Shown piece after piece: positions 1 to 10,264 of a stretch of DNA of 64,000 nt. Within the stretch, counting starts at the first letter, position 1, and every line of letters begins with the position of its first letter. Source of the DNA: Nymphalis io (Eukaryota > Arthropoda > Insecta > Lepidoptera > Nymphalidae); NCBI RefSeq assembly GCF_905147045.1, contig NC_065894.1, positions 9,895,501 to 9,959,500 of the forward strand, given 5' to 3'. The position numbers and the translations under genes were made by a program. Below the pieces are notes generated by a model, which was not told the origin of the DNA, made no database searches, and saw only the letters and a program-made list of their open reading frames with translations.

Positions 1-43
1 TAATTAATGTATTAAAATAAAAAAAAGATTACAATTACCTTAC

Positions 44-103
44 GAAAATTATTAACACGACACTCAACACGTCCGCACACCACGGTGACCGGCACGACAC
101 TGA
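44..103 (-). other. possible first (5' UTR) exon of a leftward gene
   Basis: Read on the minus strand, an initiator-like TCAGT (103 to 99) is followed by about 58 bases of more balanced base composition with no ATG, then a splice-donor-like GTAAGG (43 to 38). A T/A-rich TATTTTA lies about 25 bases upstream. This is the shape of a non-coding first exon whose gene continues off the left edge. No coding sequence is visible, so product and even transcription are inference. Confidence 0.3.
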
Positions 104-133
104 CGGTTTAGTATTTGTTTATGTAAAATAACC

Positions 134-148
134 AGGTCACAGTGACCT
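134..148. promoter_or_regulatory. perfect IR3 nuclear-receptor palindrome (AGGTCA-CAG-TGACCT)
   Basis: Two exact AGGTCA half-sites face each other across a 3-base spacer. This is the consensus element bound by estrogen-receptor-type and estrogen-related receptors. Insects have an ERR orthologue and several other AGGTCA-binding receptors. It lies about 35 bases upstream of the possible minus-strand start near 101. Sequence match is certain; function is inference. Confidence 0.5.
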
Positions 149-1643
149 CTAAGAAGCTTATCAAAGAGTTCAATGGCAAGAGGCATATAAGATCGCATTA
201 GTAATTATTCCTCACTATATAGATTTCCAAAATTTTTAATTAGATAAAGGTTGTTGTTTTAACAACCGAACTTGATGTCTGGGCGCAATATGCGTCAAAT
301 GAATCGGATATATAAAAATACTGATAACGATACAGGTTAAGCATTCACTAATTTATTGATGCAAATTCAGTTATCATAACAAACCATATCAGATGATTAG
401 ACAATGGTGCCAATTCTGTTCTATAAGTATAAAACAACTAAATATTAACTGGACAGGAGAATATCACTATCTCCTTCTTTTTGTGGGGTAAAAGAAGACA
501 GCAAGTCTTTTGGTCAATTTTCGAGGCAGAGTGTTATCCTCGCTGTGACGTGCCAACAGTAATCGCACAGTCACAGAACGTATGTCGAAAGTCAGTATAT
601 ATTGGGTATTGTTTTAGTATATAGAGATTTATCTTAGACGCAATATATTATTTAATCGATAACGATTTAATTTATTAGTTCGATCGTAATGAAGATAAGT
701 ACATACGCTGATCACTCGGGAATCATGTGCAGTGTAATATAATATGAACTATTCATCATCATTTAAGTATTAGTAAAACAAGAATACTAAATACAACAAT
801 TAGTTCAACGTTATAATAAACACATATGCATGCAATGTCTTTTAATAATATAGTTCAAGAAATTCAACACAACTTTGAAATATCGCAAGAAGTTTTAAAA
901 TTCGAAAAGGCTTATTTATAAAAGAATTGGACTTTCTTGTTTTTTTTTTTGTGTGCGATAATACATTTGTTGATGACAAAAAACTTAACGAGCATTGTAA
1001 CAGACATAAATTAGTTATATAAAAACCAAAGAACTGCGATAAAGCGAAAGTAACTAGCCCTTATGGAATAACGATTCTTTCAAAAAAAGTTATCTTTGTA
1101 ATTTTAACAAATAATAACTTTTTTTTGGTTACTCGAAAGCAGCTACACCGATTTCGATGTTTTAACCTTTATTTTTAGGGTTTTTTATTAGGGTTGGTAC
1201 TATTCAGCCACTTATGATAGCTTTAGATCAAATTATTAGACACACAGTATTAATATTTAATCAAAATAATAACATACTCATTTTTATCATTATTTTGAAT
1301 TATATTGTTACTAATAAAAACTTCTTCAAAGATATTTAAAAAAAATGCACTTAAAGGAAACAAGTAACACAATTATGGTATTTTATTAAAATGCTTTATA
1401 AGTACCAAATACAAAACTGTACGAATTGCCTTTAAGAATTTAGAACTTTTTGTTGTAGGTACATTAATTAAGAGTATGTATATCACTGGGTTATGTAAGA
1501 TCCCTACTGTAAGTGCTTAATTAAATCCATTATTATAATTGTTTATGTTATAAATAAATCAAGTTGTTTACATTGTTAAGCGAAACATATACATTCCTAG
1601 GTAATCCTACTTACCTATTTCTTATTTATTTATTTTTTATATT
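149..1643. other. gene-free AT-rich stretch
   Basis: No convincing reading frame or repeat was recognised. A GCATATAAG sequence at about 183 could be a rightward TATA box but no gene follows. The segment near 520-600 (gaggcagagtgttatcctcgc) is less AT-rich than its surroundings but has no identifiable content. Confidence 0.5.
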
Positions 1644-1850
1644 TGCCGTGAAGGCAAATGACTCTACTCCACCTGATGGTAAGTGGTAGTAGAGCCCAAA
1701 CGCGGCGACGGCCAGTAAAGTCAGGTAGAATGTTCTGCACTAGCCGCCCCTACATGCCAGTCCGCAAGATGTCTCTTCACGTCTCGTTTGAAGGAAGTTG
1801 TCTTCCGGGGCTTCCCACGGAGTTCAAGCAGTTTCGTAGTACATAACATC
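1644..1850 (+). repeat. dispersed repeat (tttgccg...ctgatggtaagtgg...ctgcactagccgcc type)
   Basis: GC-richer block beginning with TTATATTTGCCG and containing a TGTTCTGCACTAGCCGCC segment. Parts recur at 31650-31905 (same strand) and 28096-28150 (opposite strand), which shows that it is an interspersed element. The open reading frame in it is incidental. Superfamily not recognised. Confidence 0.65.
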
Positions 1851-2600
1851 AAACTTTTTAATTTAGTTCAATCTATGTACATAATTAAAAATGTGTGTAC
1901 ATACTTCTGCTTCTCTAATCAAGTTTTTAAGTATAAGATAGTTTAAATATTTTTTTATTTGTTTATTACATTAATATGTGTTAATCGTACTAATAATATG
2001 TTTATGTATAAGTTTGTATGTTTGGATATTTGTTGCTCAATCACGCAAAAACGGATTTAACGAAATTTGGAATAGAGATAACTTAGAAGTCAGGGAACTT
2101 AACAAATAGGCCTAACAAAACGCAAGCGAAGCCATTAGCAAAAACTAATTTATAATTAGTAATTTAAAATGAAACGTATAAAATTTCAAGTATTTATAAT
2201 ATAAGGTTAGTGTATTTATAATATAACTCTAATCGGTCCGTTATATTAAAAACTAAATGCACCATTCATAATTTGTCGTCAGCTCATGATGTGGCTGGAT
2301 TTATTAGAAACTAACGGTAACAATTATTCGGTAACATACATAATATAAGTCCTTGATGTATATAATTTTAGTAAAGCAAATGTTTAAGTATTAATATCGC
2401 ATAATTCTTTGTAAGTTTATAAAACAAAATCCTAGTTCAATAGTTATAACAATTAAACTAATAATTCATAGAAAGAATTTTGAACAATCATAACTACTAA
2501 ATCGTTTCTGGCTAAGGGTCCGATAACAGAGCGACGTCAAGATGTTCGCACCTCAGCTGGTTTTTTGATGATGTAAACATAACGGACCGGATTCTATATA
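1851..2600. other. AT-rich intergenic DNA with an RTE-like fragment at about 2008-2120
   Basis: The part starting gtttgtatgtttggatattt and running through gaaatttggaatagagat has the wording of RTE-type LINE 3' ends common in Lepidoptera. Coding sequence is absent. The rest of the stretch shows nothing recognisable. Confidence 0.4.
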
Positions 2601-2835
2601 TTTTTTTAAATATATAATATAGATAGGCAAATAGAACGGGCAAATTCGCCACCTGATGGTAACAACCACAATTAGTAAGAAATATTAACCAGTCCTTACA
2701 TCGCCAATGCACCACCGACCTTGGGGACTAAGATGCTATGTCCCTTCTGCCTGTATTACACTGACAAACTCACACTTTCATTCGGAACGCAACAATAGTA
2801 AGTAATATAAGTAATTGCTGTTTGGCGGTGATGAG
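2601..2835 (-). repeat. family B element, old copy
   Basis: Contains diverged versions of the family words: cacctgatggtaac, aatgcaccaccgaccttggg, gtcccttctgcctgtatt and cattcggaacgcaacaatag. Read on +, it starts with a T-rich stretch that corresponds to the A-tail. It is much more diverged than the copies at 17948 or 46150, so it is an older insertion. Confidence 0.75.
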
Positions 2836-3992
2836 TGGATGTCACAATGAAAATAGGTACCTACGTTCTATTCAAGGAGGCATTTTTGAATTGTCATTTT
2901 AAGACTAAATGGAATTTAAATGCCGTTTAAAACGTTTTCTGGAATCGTCTGGAAAGAACCTCAAAAAACCTCTTCGATAAATAAATTTACATCAACTACT
3001 CTACTACGTTAAAATACATATTCATGATTACATATTGCATTGAAATCTACGAATATTGATCCCGCGTTTTTTTATCATCTATATAATTGTTGCATAATAT
3101 TTCTTTTTTTCTTTTAATATAAGATTAAATGTGAAAACTTGTTGCTATCAGTTTATATTTTTTTAACTATTTAAAGAGTTTTCTAAAGCAAATTTATAAG
3201 TAAGATATGTCAACGCTTGCCTTACAAGATATCTCAATATCGTTATAAAAAATTTCGGTGCCTTTACCTTTACATTAACGGTAGTGAAAATTCGAAATAG
3301 CGGACACGTATCTTTGACTAACTTAACTAGGCTTTTAATGGGCTTGTTATGCTACTCGATTATTATCTATATTTATAGCATAGTACTAATTTAATATCTT
3401 TTCATTAATCATACCTACTACATTTAAATTGAAATATATTTCTTTTAAATACGACCCTGTAATTTTTTGACGATTCGAACAAACAGCATAGCATTCATAC
3501 TCTCTTAAAACTAACCATACATTCTCAGTTCAAAGTCAAACTACAAAGTGTAAACAAGACAATATTGTTAAATTTTTAAAATTAAAGGTGTTGTAATAAA
3601 CACTATAAGGACGATATTGCACTCATCGTAATATTTACCTAAAATATTGGTACTAATCGCTGTGCTTATTATTTTAATATTTGTTTTTAAGTTTTTTTTT
3701 TTTGATAATTATGCTGTTAGTAGACAAAGGTCGATGTACAATATTACATGTTTATATTTTTAATTAAATTCTTTATAACATTTACGATACATATTATAAA
3801 AAATAATAATAATAAATTTATATTAACAAAGAAACAGTAGTGGGAATATATGAATATTATCTTGATACAGCAAGTAAATAAACACTGTTTTGCTTTCCTC
3901 TAGTAGAGTCTAACAATATAGTGCGCAAATGTGCGTGTAAACAGTATATGAATAAACATATTTATGGGAAAGAAACATAATTTAAAAAATCC
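2836..3992. other. gene-free AT-rich stretch
   Basis: Only AT-rich sequence with stops in all frames was seen; no repeat family was recognised. Confidence 0.5.
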
Positions 3993-4388
3993 GTGGGCTG
4001 TTCAGACAAGATTGGGTCGCGGGCCAATACAAATCACTATATAAATCGCAGAAACAACTAGAAACAGCAGAAAGGCTACCACACTTCGGGAATTCCTCGA
4101 ATAGTGAGTAGCAGAAAACTGTTGCCATACAAACAAATAATTAATAAATGCTGAAGTCCTTTTCAATTCAGTAAAGTTATGTAAAGTGTTATAAAGTAAT
4201 TAAAATATTTAAATATATTTATTTGAGATACCATAAAAATAATATAATTTAAATTTTTCCAAAAAATACCAATGGAAAATTTGTGTAATTGTGGTAGATT
4301 AAAAAACATGTCTCGGGCCGCACAAATATTAGCCACGGACCGCATGCGGCCCGAGGGCCGTTGTTTGGAGTTTGAACAGCCCTCTAGG
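3993..4388. mobile_element. hAT-like non-autonomous DNA transposon
   Basis: The left end reads gggctgttcagacaag...gggtcgcgggcc. The right end, on the opposite strand, reads gggctgttcaaactcc...ggccctcgggccgc. These inverted ends with a GGCCCGxGGGCCG core are typical of hAT superfamily elements. The roughly 300-base interior is AT-rich and non-coding, so this is a MITE-sized deletion derivative. The 8-bp target duplication expected for hAT could not be identified with certainty. Confidence 0.55.
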
Positions 4389-4728
4389 CTCTAGATTATA
4401 CTAAAGCCATTCTATAAAAATCAAAATCACCGTAGCAGACGCTCGCTTAATGTCAAAAAGTTGTATACGACATTGAATATAATAATTATATCATTTAAGG
4501 TAATCGTGCATCAAAATACCAGTATCACAGTAGGTCGGTTTTCATTATAGAGTGAGAGATGCGCAGTAAAGTGTAGTCATGCATAATTTTACATACACTT
4601 TTTTTTTGCTAACAGTATCAATAGTCCATACACGTGTCGTAAATATTTTCAATTATTATTAATGTCTTCGATTGATTTTGTTGTAGGTCAGTTTTGTGTG
4701 CTTCAATATTGATATAAGACCATTTAAA
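4389..4728 (+). promoter_or_regulatory. upstream region of the four-pass membrane protein gene
   Basis: A TCAGT initiator-like pentamer lies at 4688-4692, about 40 bases before the ATG at 4729, which would give a short 5' UTR. A TTGTTGTAG just before it could instead be a splice acceptor for an upstream exon. No clear TATA box is present. Both readings are inference. Confidence 0.3.
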
Positions 4729-7292
4729 ATGTGTGAAACAAATTCATCAGTTTACGCGAAAATGAAGCTCAAGGTTATGTTAATAGGATTTAATAACTTT
4801 GTAAGTACTTATTTTGTATCTAATTTTTTCTATCTAATTAACTGATTTCGTTTCGATTCTTTAAATATATATTTTTAATAAATGTATTTATTCACAATAT
4901 GTTTTTTTCATTAAAAAGATAGTTAGTTAGCTCTATATTATGAAATATAAAGCACATACTTTTTTTAAGATATAAACAGAAAACAAAAATTGTTGCTTGA
5001 ATAATTCGAACACGCATAAATATATAAAAACGCCTAGCTTTGTAAGGATCAATATCCTTTGTTTATCTTAGAATATTACATGATAACAGGTCTAAATCAA
5101 TTCAAAAGAAAGTAAGTAACAAATAATATTAAAAATTCAGAATTTTCGTTTGAAAGCCACCTTTAATTAATTACAAATATCAAATAATTATTTATTAAAG
5201 TAGGCTTTTTTTGAAATCGTCATGTTCTTACGGTAATTATTATTGGACTAAATATTCTATTATGTGTACAACCATCAAATAGGAATGTACATTCTACTGA
5301 GTAGAACCGGCAAAAAACTCAGTAACCGAAAATAAAAAAAATAACAAATAACTTAATTTGTTCCAGATACAAGCTCTTACAGGTTTTGGTTTTTCACTGT
5401 ACGTTATAGTAATGGAAGACTATAAGCAAATGATGTTTAAATTTACTAGTAACTTGCAACATGCATTGAATATGAATATAGACAGTAACGTAATTTACTT
5501 GGTCGCTGGAATTATCGGTGTTATATACTTATTAGCGATGATCTTCTCCGTTCTTCTGGTTATTGGAATAAAAAAGGTAAAAAAATATTGTTCTAGTATT
5601 TTTTTATGATGTTGCTTTCACATAAATATATTCATATCGTGTTTGCGCACACTTGCGCAGTTAGCTATTCTCTCTTAAGATTGGCTACCGTGGCCGAAAT
5701 CGTTCGGGACAACTTTATCATCATACATATCGATGACTGCCTCATTGTTCTAGTGGCTAAATGTAAAGCCGCAGACCCGGAGGTTCTTGGTTCAATTCTT
5801 AGGGGGTCAGTAAAAAGTTATTGGGTTTTTCTGTTAGAAAATTCTCAGTAGCCGGAGTCTGGAGTTAGAAGTGAGTACATTCCCGTGCCACGGAAAGCAT
5901 TGTCGTTGAGTGCCAAATTGAGAGAGAGTTGAGTGTCGAAAGCCGTTGGTCCTGCGCCTGAACTCTTGCGGTCGTGTCGGATTGCCGTCCCATCAGATTA
6001 TGAGAGTTAGGGAATAGAGAGTGCACCTGTGTTTGCACACACACTTATGCACTATAATATCTCCGAAATCGGTCTTGAGGACATTATTATTATTATTTAT
6101 TACATATAGTGTATATATTTTTGGAACTTGACTTTAGACTGACACAAGGTGGCCGTTTGCACATTTGCGTATAATTATTTCTACTTCAACATGACAAAAT
6201 GGATGACGTCGTCTTTTCAGCGGCTTATGCATTACAACTATAGTTGTTAATAATATTATAATACAAATAACATATAAATAAATTCATATATTGATTGTGA
6301 CATTTTATTTGCAGTGAAATAAACGCGAAACCGAATGTGTAAACACTAGTTCGCCTCGCCATTCAATTCCTTTTGACTCGTGTCCAAAAAACCGCTCGTG
6401 GCGAAGCGAAACACGAGGCGCATGACGAACGCCGTTTACGCATGCATGCTCGTGATTCTCTCACTAGATAGATAATACAACAAACACATCTCGTAATTGT
6501 AAACTCAAAATTAGGTTTTCACCAACAATTTCGATGCGCAACTCCTTCCTCCGCGCCTACGGTTTCAAAAAAACACTCTGTAAGATCAACAAGAAAATAA
6601 CTTAGGGTGTTAACAGGAGTGGTCCTTTATCAATTTTGTAACAAACATACGTACACCCAGATAGCAATGCATATTTAAATTCATATTAAAATCATATATT
6701 CTATCGCCAAACTACTAAGTGTTATTATGTTGCTGTTTAAAGGATAGAATAGCCGCCGACAGTTTATGGGTGATGGTGACCACTTAGTACTTATCATTAA
6801 CTGTTTACCAGTCTCTTAATCTTTTTTCAATAAAAAAAAAACTGCTGACAAAACTGTAGCCAGCATGTCTAATTTTTGACATCAGTTTAATTTTTTTTTA
6901 TTTTTTTCAGAATAAACCTGGTTTTGTGCTCGCTTATTTTGGATATAGTACAATGCTTACAATGCTAATAATATTAAGCGCACTATTGGAGCTCATTCAA
7001 TGTTATTGGATAATAGCCATTTGTACCACAGTTTTATCATGTAAGTTTATTAAAATTTCTATGTATTATAATTTAATAATATTATAACCATTTATAAATT
7101 TACTGGGTTGTTATATTTTATGAAATATTAACCATTCAATTAATCTAATATGCTAATATTATAAAAGAATTATTTTATCTTTCAGTTTTTTACATATGGT
7201 CCCTCAGTACTGTATACATTGTATATGACATGATGCAGAATGGTTTAATATTAAGCACAGACGGTCACAACCTTATTGAAAACGAATATTAA
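4729..7292 (+). CDS. four-pass membrane protein, 172 aa, four exons
   Basis: Exons are 4729-4800, 5367-5576, 6911-7040 and 7186-7292. All three introns have GT-AG ends (donors gtaagt, gtaaaa, gtaagt; acceptors ttccag, ttttcag, tttcag). Joining keeps one frame from ATG to the TAA at 7290. The protein begins MCETNSSVYAKMK and has four hydrophobic segments at roughly residues 14-40, 66-92, 99-123 and 126-151. The longest loop, between segments 1 and 2, is short (about 25 residues) and hydrophilic; the tail is acidic (NLIENEY). It lacks the CCG motif and large loop of tetraspanins. Size and layout fit small insect four-pass families such as DUF4728/Pasiflora-like proteins, which act in junctions and epithelia, but I cannot confirm the family. 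Intron 2 holds a family C SINE dimer. The start was chosen because it is the only ATG in frame with a good donor just downstream. Confidence 0.72.
5193..5328 (+). repeat. dispersed repeat in intron 1 (aaagtaggctttt...aaccggcaaaaaactcagt)
   Basis: The words taaagtaggc, tgtacattctactgagtagaaccggc and aaactcagt recur in similar order at 35545-35680. Such sequences are common in butterfly genomes. No coding content; type not determined. Confidence 0.5.
5642..5718 (+). repeat. family C SINE, 3' part only
   Basis: Matches the tail half of the family (gcgcacac...ggctaccgtggccgaaatcg...cgggacaa) in the same orientation as the full copy that begins 17 bases downstream, so the two lie head to tail. 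Confidence 0.65.
5735..6099 (+). repeat. family C tRNA-derived SINE in intron 2
   Basis: The head actgcctcattgttctagtgg carries an A-box-like sequence and ggttcttggttcaattct a B-box-like sequence, as in a tRNA gene. The body ends in ccgaaatcggtcttgagg followed by an ATT run. Compared with the copy at 45186-45553 (opposite strand), about 40 bases are missing just before the tail. It lies inside the four-pass gene's second intron, on the sense strand. Confidence 0.8.
6318..6452. repeat. imperfect inverted repeat, MITE candidate
   Basis: Left arm gtgtaaacactagttcgcctcg and right arm (opposite strand) gcgtaaacggcgttcgtcatgcgcctcg are alike, with the inner parts tggcgaagcgaaacacgaggcg also complementary to the left. 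GC content is well above the surrounding intron. I infer a small DNA-transposon relic; target duplication not established. Confidence 0.4.
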
Positions 7293-10264
7293 ATAAGCTT
7301 TATATTTATGTATTTTATATTTAATTCTTATTTTAATGTACTAAGAAATATTAACTATGTTTAAGTATTTTGTACAATATCAAGCAAATTGTAAAATTAT
7401 TATTAATCTGTAGAATATTTTTAAATTATAGCTGTCATTTTGTTCTAGGGTTAGGACAAAATATGTATGGGTTTCTTTTTGGTTAGTTTTTATTATAAAA
7501 ATTGTGTTTTTAATCATAGACTGATTATTTACAATGATTGAGATTTGAGTACCTTCCTTCCTAACAAACATTAATCGAGTCATCAATGAATACCAATGAA
7601 ATGATATTATATTTAAAGTTTTCAATTTTCATACTAAAATAATATAAAACCTTATTATGTATCTGGGTTTGTCAACCCTAATTTATGGTCACTAATATTT
7701 ACTCAAATATAATTAAAAAAGGATTCAAATCATAATCAAATCATGTATAACCAAAATTTGCTTAGTCATAACTACATTAAAGTTTATAGTGAGTATAAAG
7801 TTACATAAGCATTATATATTATGATATAAGGTCATACCTAGTGATAAATACTCTTTATATTATCACTAAAACAATATTCAATTTATTCAGAAAAACAATT
7901 TTTTACTTACCTGTAAATATCCCACTGCTAGGCAATGACCACCTTTTTATGATAAGATTTACAGTTTACCACGTTTGAGTGTGGGTTAGTGACATGTTGA
8001 AAAATATTTACCGACACATAGAACTTTTAGCACAATTTCTTTCCTCAGAGATCAAAGCGAATATATCAAGATTACTTTAAATATAATATTTATTATGATA
8101 AGATTTATTTTATAATTGATAAATATTTTATTTTTTGTAAAACATATAAATACATATTAAATAATATTGTACAAAAACTTTTTTTCGAATTAAAAAATGT
8201 TCGAAAATTATTTAAGTAAATTAAAACATTAATGTTTAAATTTAGAAATATTTGTTTGAATTATTTTTATAAAAGGTCATTACTTAACAGAGACTGCATT
8301 TTAAATTTTAGGTATATTAAATGTTTAAAAGAAACCGATTTGATTAATGGTCCTCATTAATGTCAGTAAATATTTAATTTAGATGGGTACTTGTTCATTA
8401 ATTTCGATCCAATTTTAGTTTGAAATAAGATAACGAAGTATTATTCACTTAAATAATGCGATTTTTTACTGTGAGTATATTTAAAAAAAAAAACTAATTA
8501 TGTCATGTAATTAAGTAAAGTAAGATTTGGCTATATTAATTCAAAAAGTGCGTTGTAACACTTTAAATAATACGCAAAAATGTCAAACACAGGTTATTTG
8601 CTTATAAATGTTTTATAGCAATAAAAATTTAAAATCATTTATTTAATTTTAGTATTCAAACATTATAATATTATCTATACCTTTAATGTAATAATTACAA
8701 AATATACTTACATATTATAATAAAAAAATATTATCCCGCCACTTCTATGTCACTTCTTTTAACCGCATACCGCTAACAGACTGCAGAAAAAAACGACTTC
8801 AAGAAATTTATTTAAAAATACTCATGAAATGTGTCTATTCGTAACGTAGGTAACGATAAAATTGACGGCGCAGACCAGACTGCATAAAATTAACTAAGTA
8901 TAAAATTAAAAATATGTTAAGCTGATGGAAAAGCTTATTGAGATGGGTTTGAAATAATTATGTAAGCGTGTTGGTTAATTTTGAAACTATTCAATAAAAT
9001 CTAATTCGATTTTTCGTTTGCTTTACTACAGTGTAGTAATTGGCCGATTTCACAGATAAATTAAATAATTTTATTACATCTGTGATGAGTTACATAATCT
9101 TCTAGTACATTACATATTATGTAAAATAATTAAAATTATAGGAGAAACTTAACAATTCTTATTAAATGATTGCCTAATGTAAATAAACATATATATTTGT
9201 ATAAAAATGTTTATCTAAACCAAAAACTTCTATTTTTTAGCTAATTTGATAAAAACTATAATAGAACTGAGGTATTTTTTGTTTAACTACTAGTCCAGTA
9301 TAAATATTTTTTTGCAAATAAAGTTAATCGATAACCCAGAATTAATTGATGCAAAAATATTAATGATATCTCCCTAAATACGCATATATGTTTTATATAT
9401 ATGCATTTTAATTTTAGTATAAAAAATGCCATTCCGACTTCACACTAGTACTTGTACTCAAAACCGATCTCATGAAGTGTAGGGCTACTACCATAAAGTA
9501 TTACTTCTTTCCAATTTAATATTTTCCATTGTTTGGATCGAGGTATTTTTTTTCTAAAGTACTTATGTCTTGACTATTTCACGATTTATTTTAATTTGTT
9601 CGTTTCAATTGTTTATACAAAATAAAGAAAGTTTTATGTAAATATAAGTTCCAAAAGGAAATAAACCAGTTTCATTATAGTTAACCAAATGTAAATCGAC
9701 TTTTTTCATCGAAAATAGTTAAAATATTTTATGGGTAATAATTATAATAATTATTATTATGGGTATCAATTTGGAGGTTGAACTATTCTACACACAATAT
9801 TCAAACAAACAGTCAACTCTTAATTAAACAAGACTTTTCTTCAAAACATTTTTAAATTCTTAGAAAGAAAAACTATATTCTCAAATTTCTAGGCTACAAT
9901 TTATTTTGGGATTCCTGACATTACTTTTATGTGAAGTAATAAGTGCTGGCCTCACTGTTTAAAAGTGTCACCGTCAGCCAACCGTCAGCTCAACTCAACT
10001 CAGTGTATATGTTTTATCTATGACTCAACTCAACACTGACAACGCTCCCAATCACAAGTGTCAAGCCGTCAAGCACAACAACAGCCATCAATGAACGAAT
10101 GATTACGTCTTCTTAACACTACACAAGTATTTAACATATCCGAATCATGTCTTAAGAATGTAGAATTCAGAGTTTTTACTTCTCGTCTTTTAAACATAAA
10201 CTTTGTTTTTATAATATATATATATAAATTTTATATCAGACATATTTTAAAATAAATTATTGCA
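7293..10264. other. intergenic region between the two genes
   Basis: Strongly AT-rich. A degraded family A SINE on the minus strand is visible at about 7918-8045 (taaatatcccactgctaggc). AATAAA signals at about 8620 and 8718 could serve the upstream gene but are distant. The last 300 bases, with several caactcaact and gtgtcaagccgtcaag words near 9960-10080, are less AT-rich and are the likely promoter zone of the zinc-finger gene. Confidence 0.5.
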
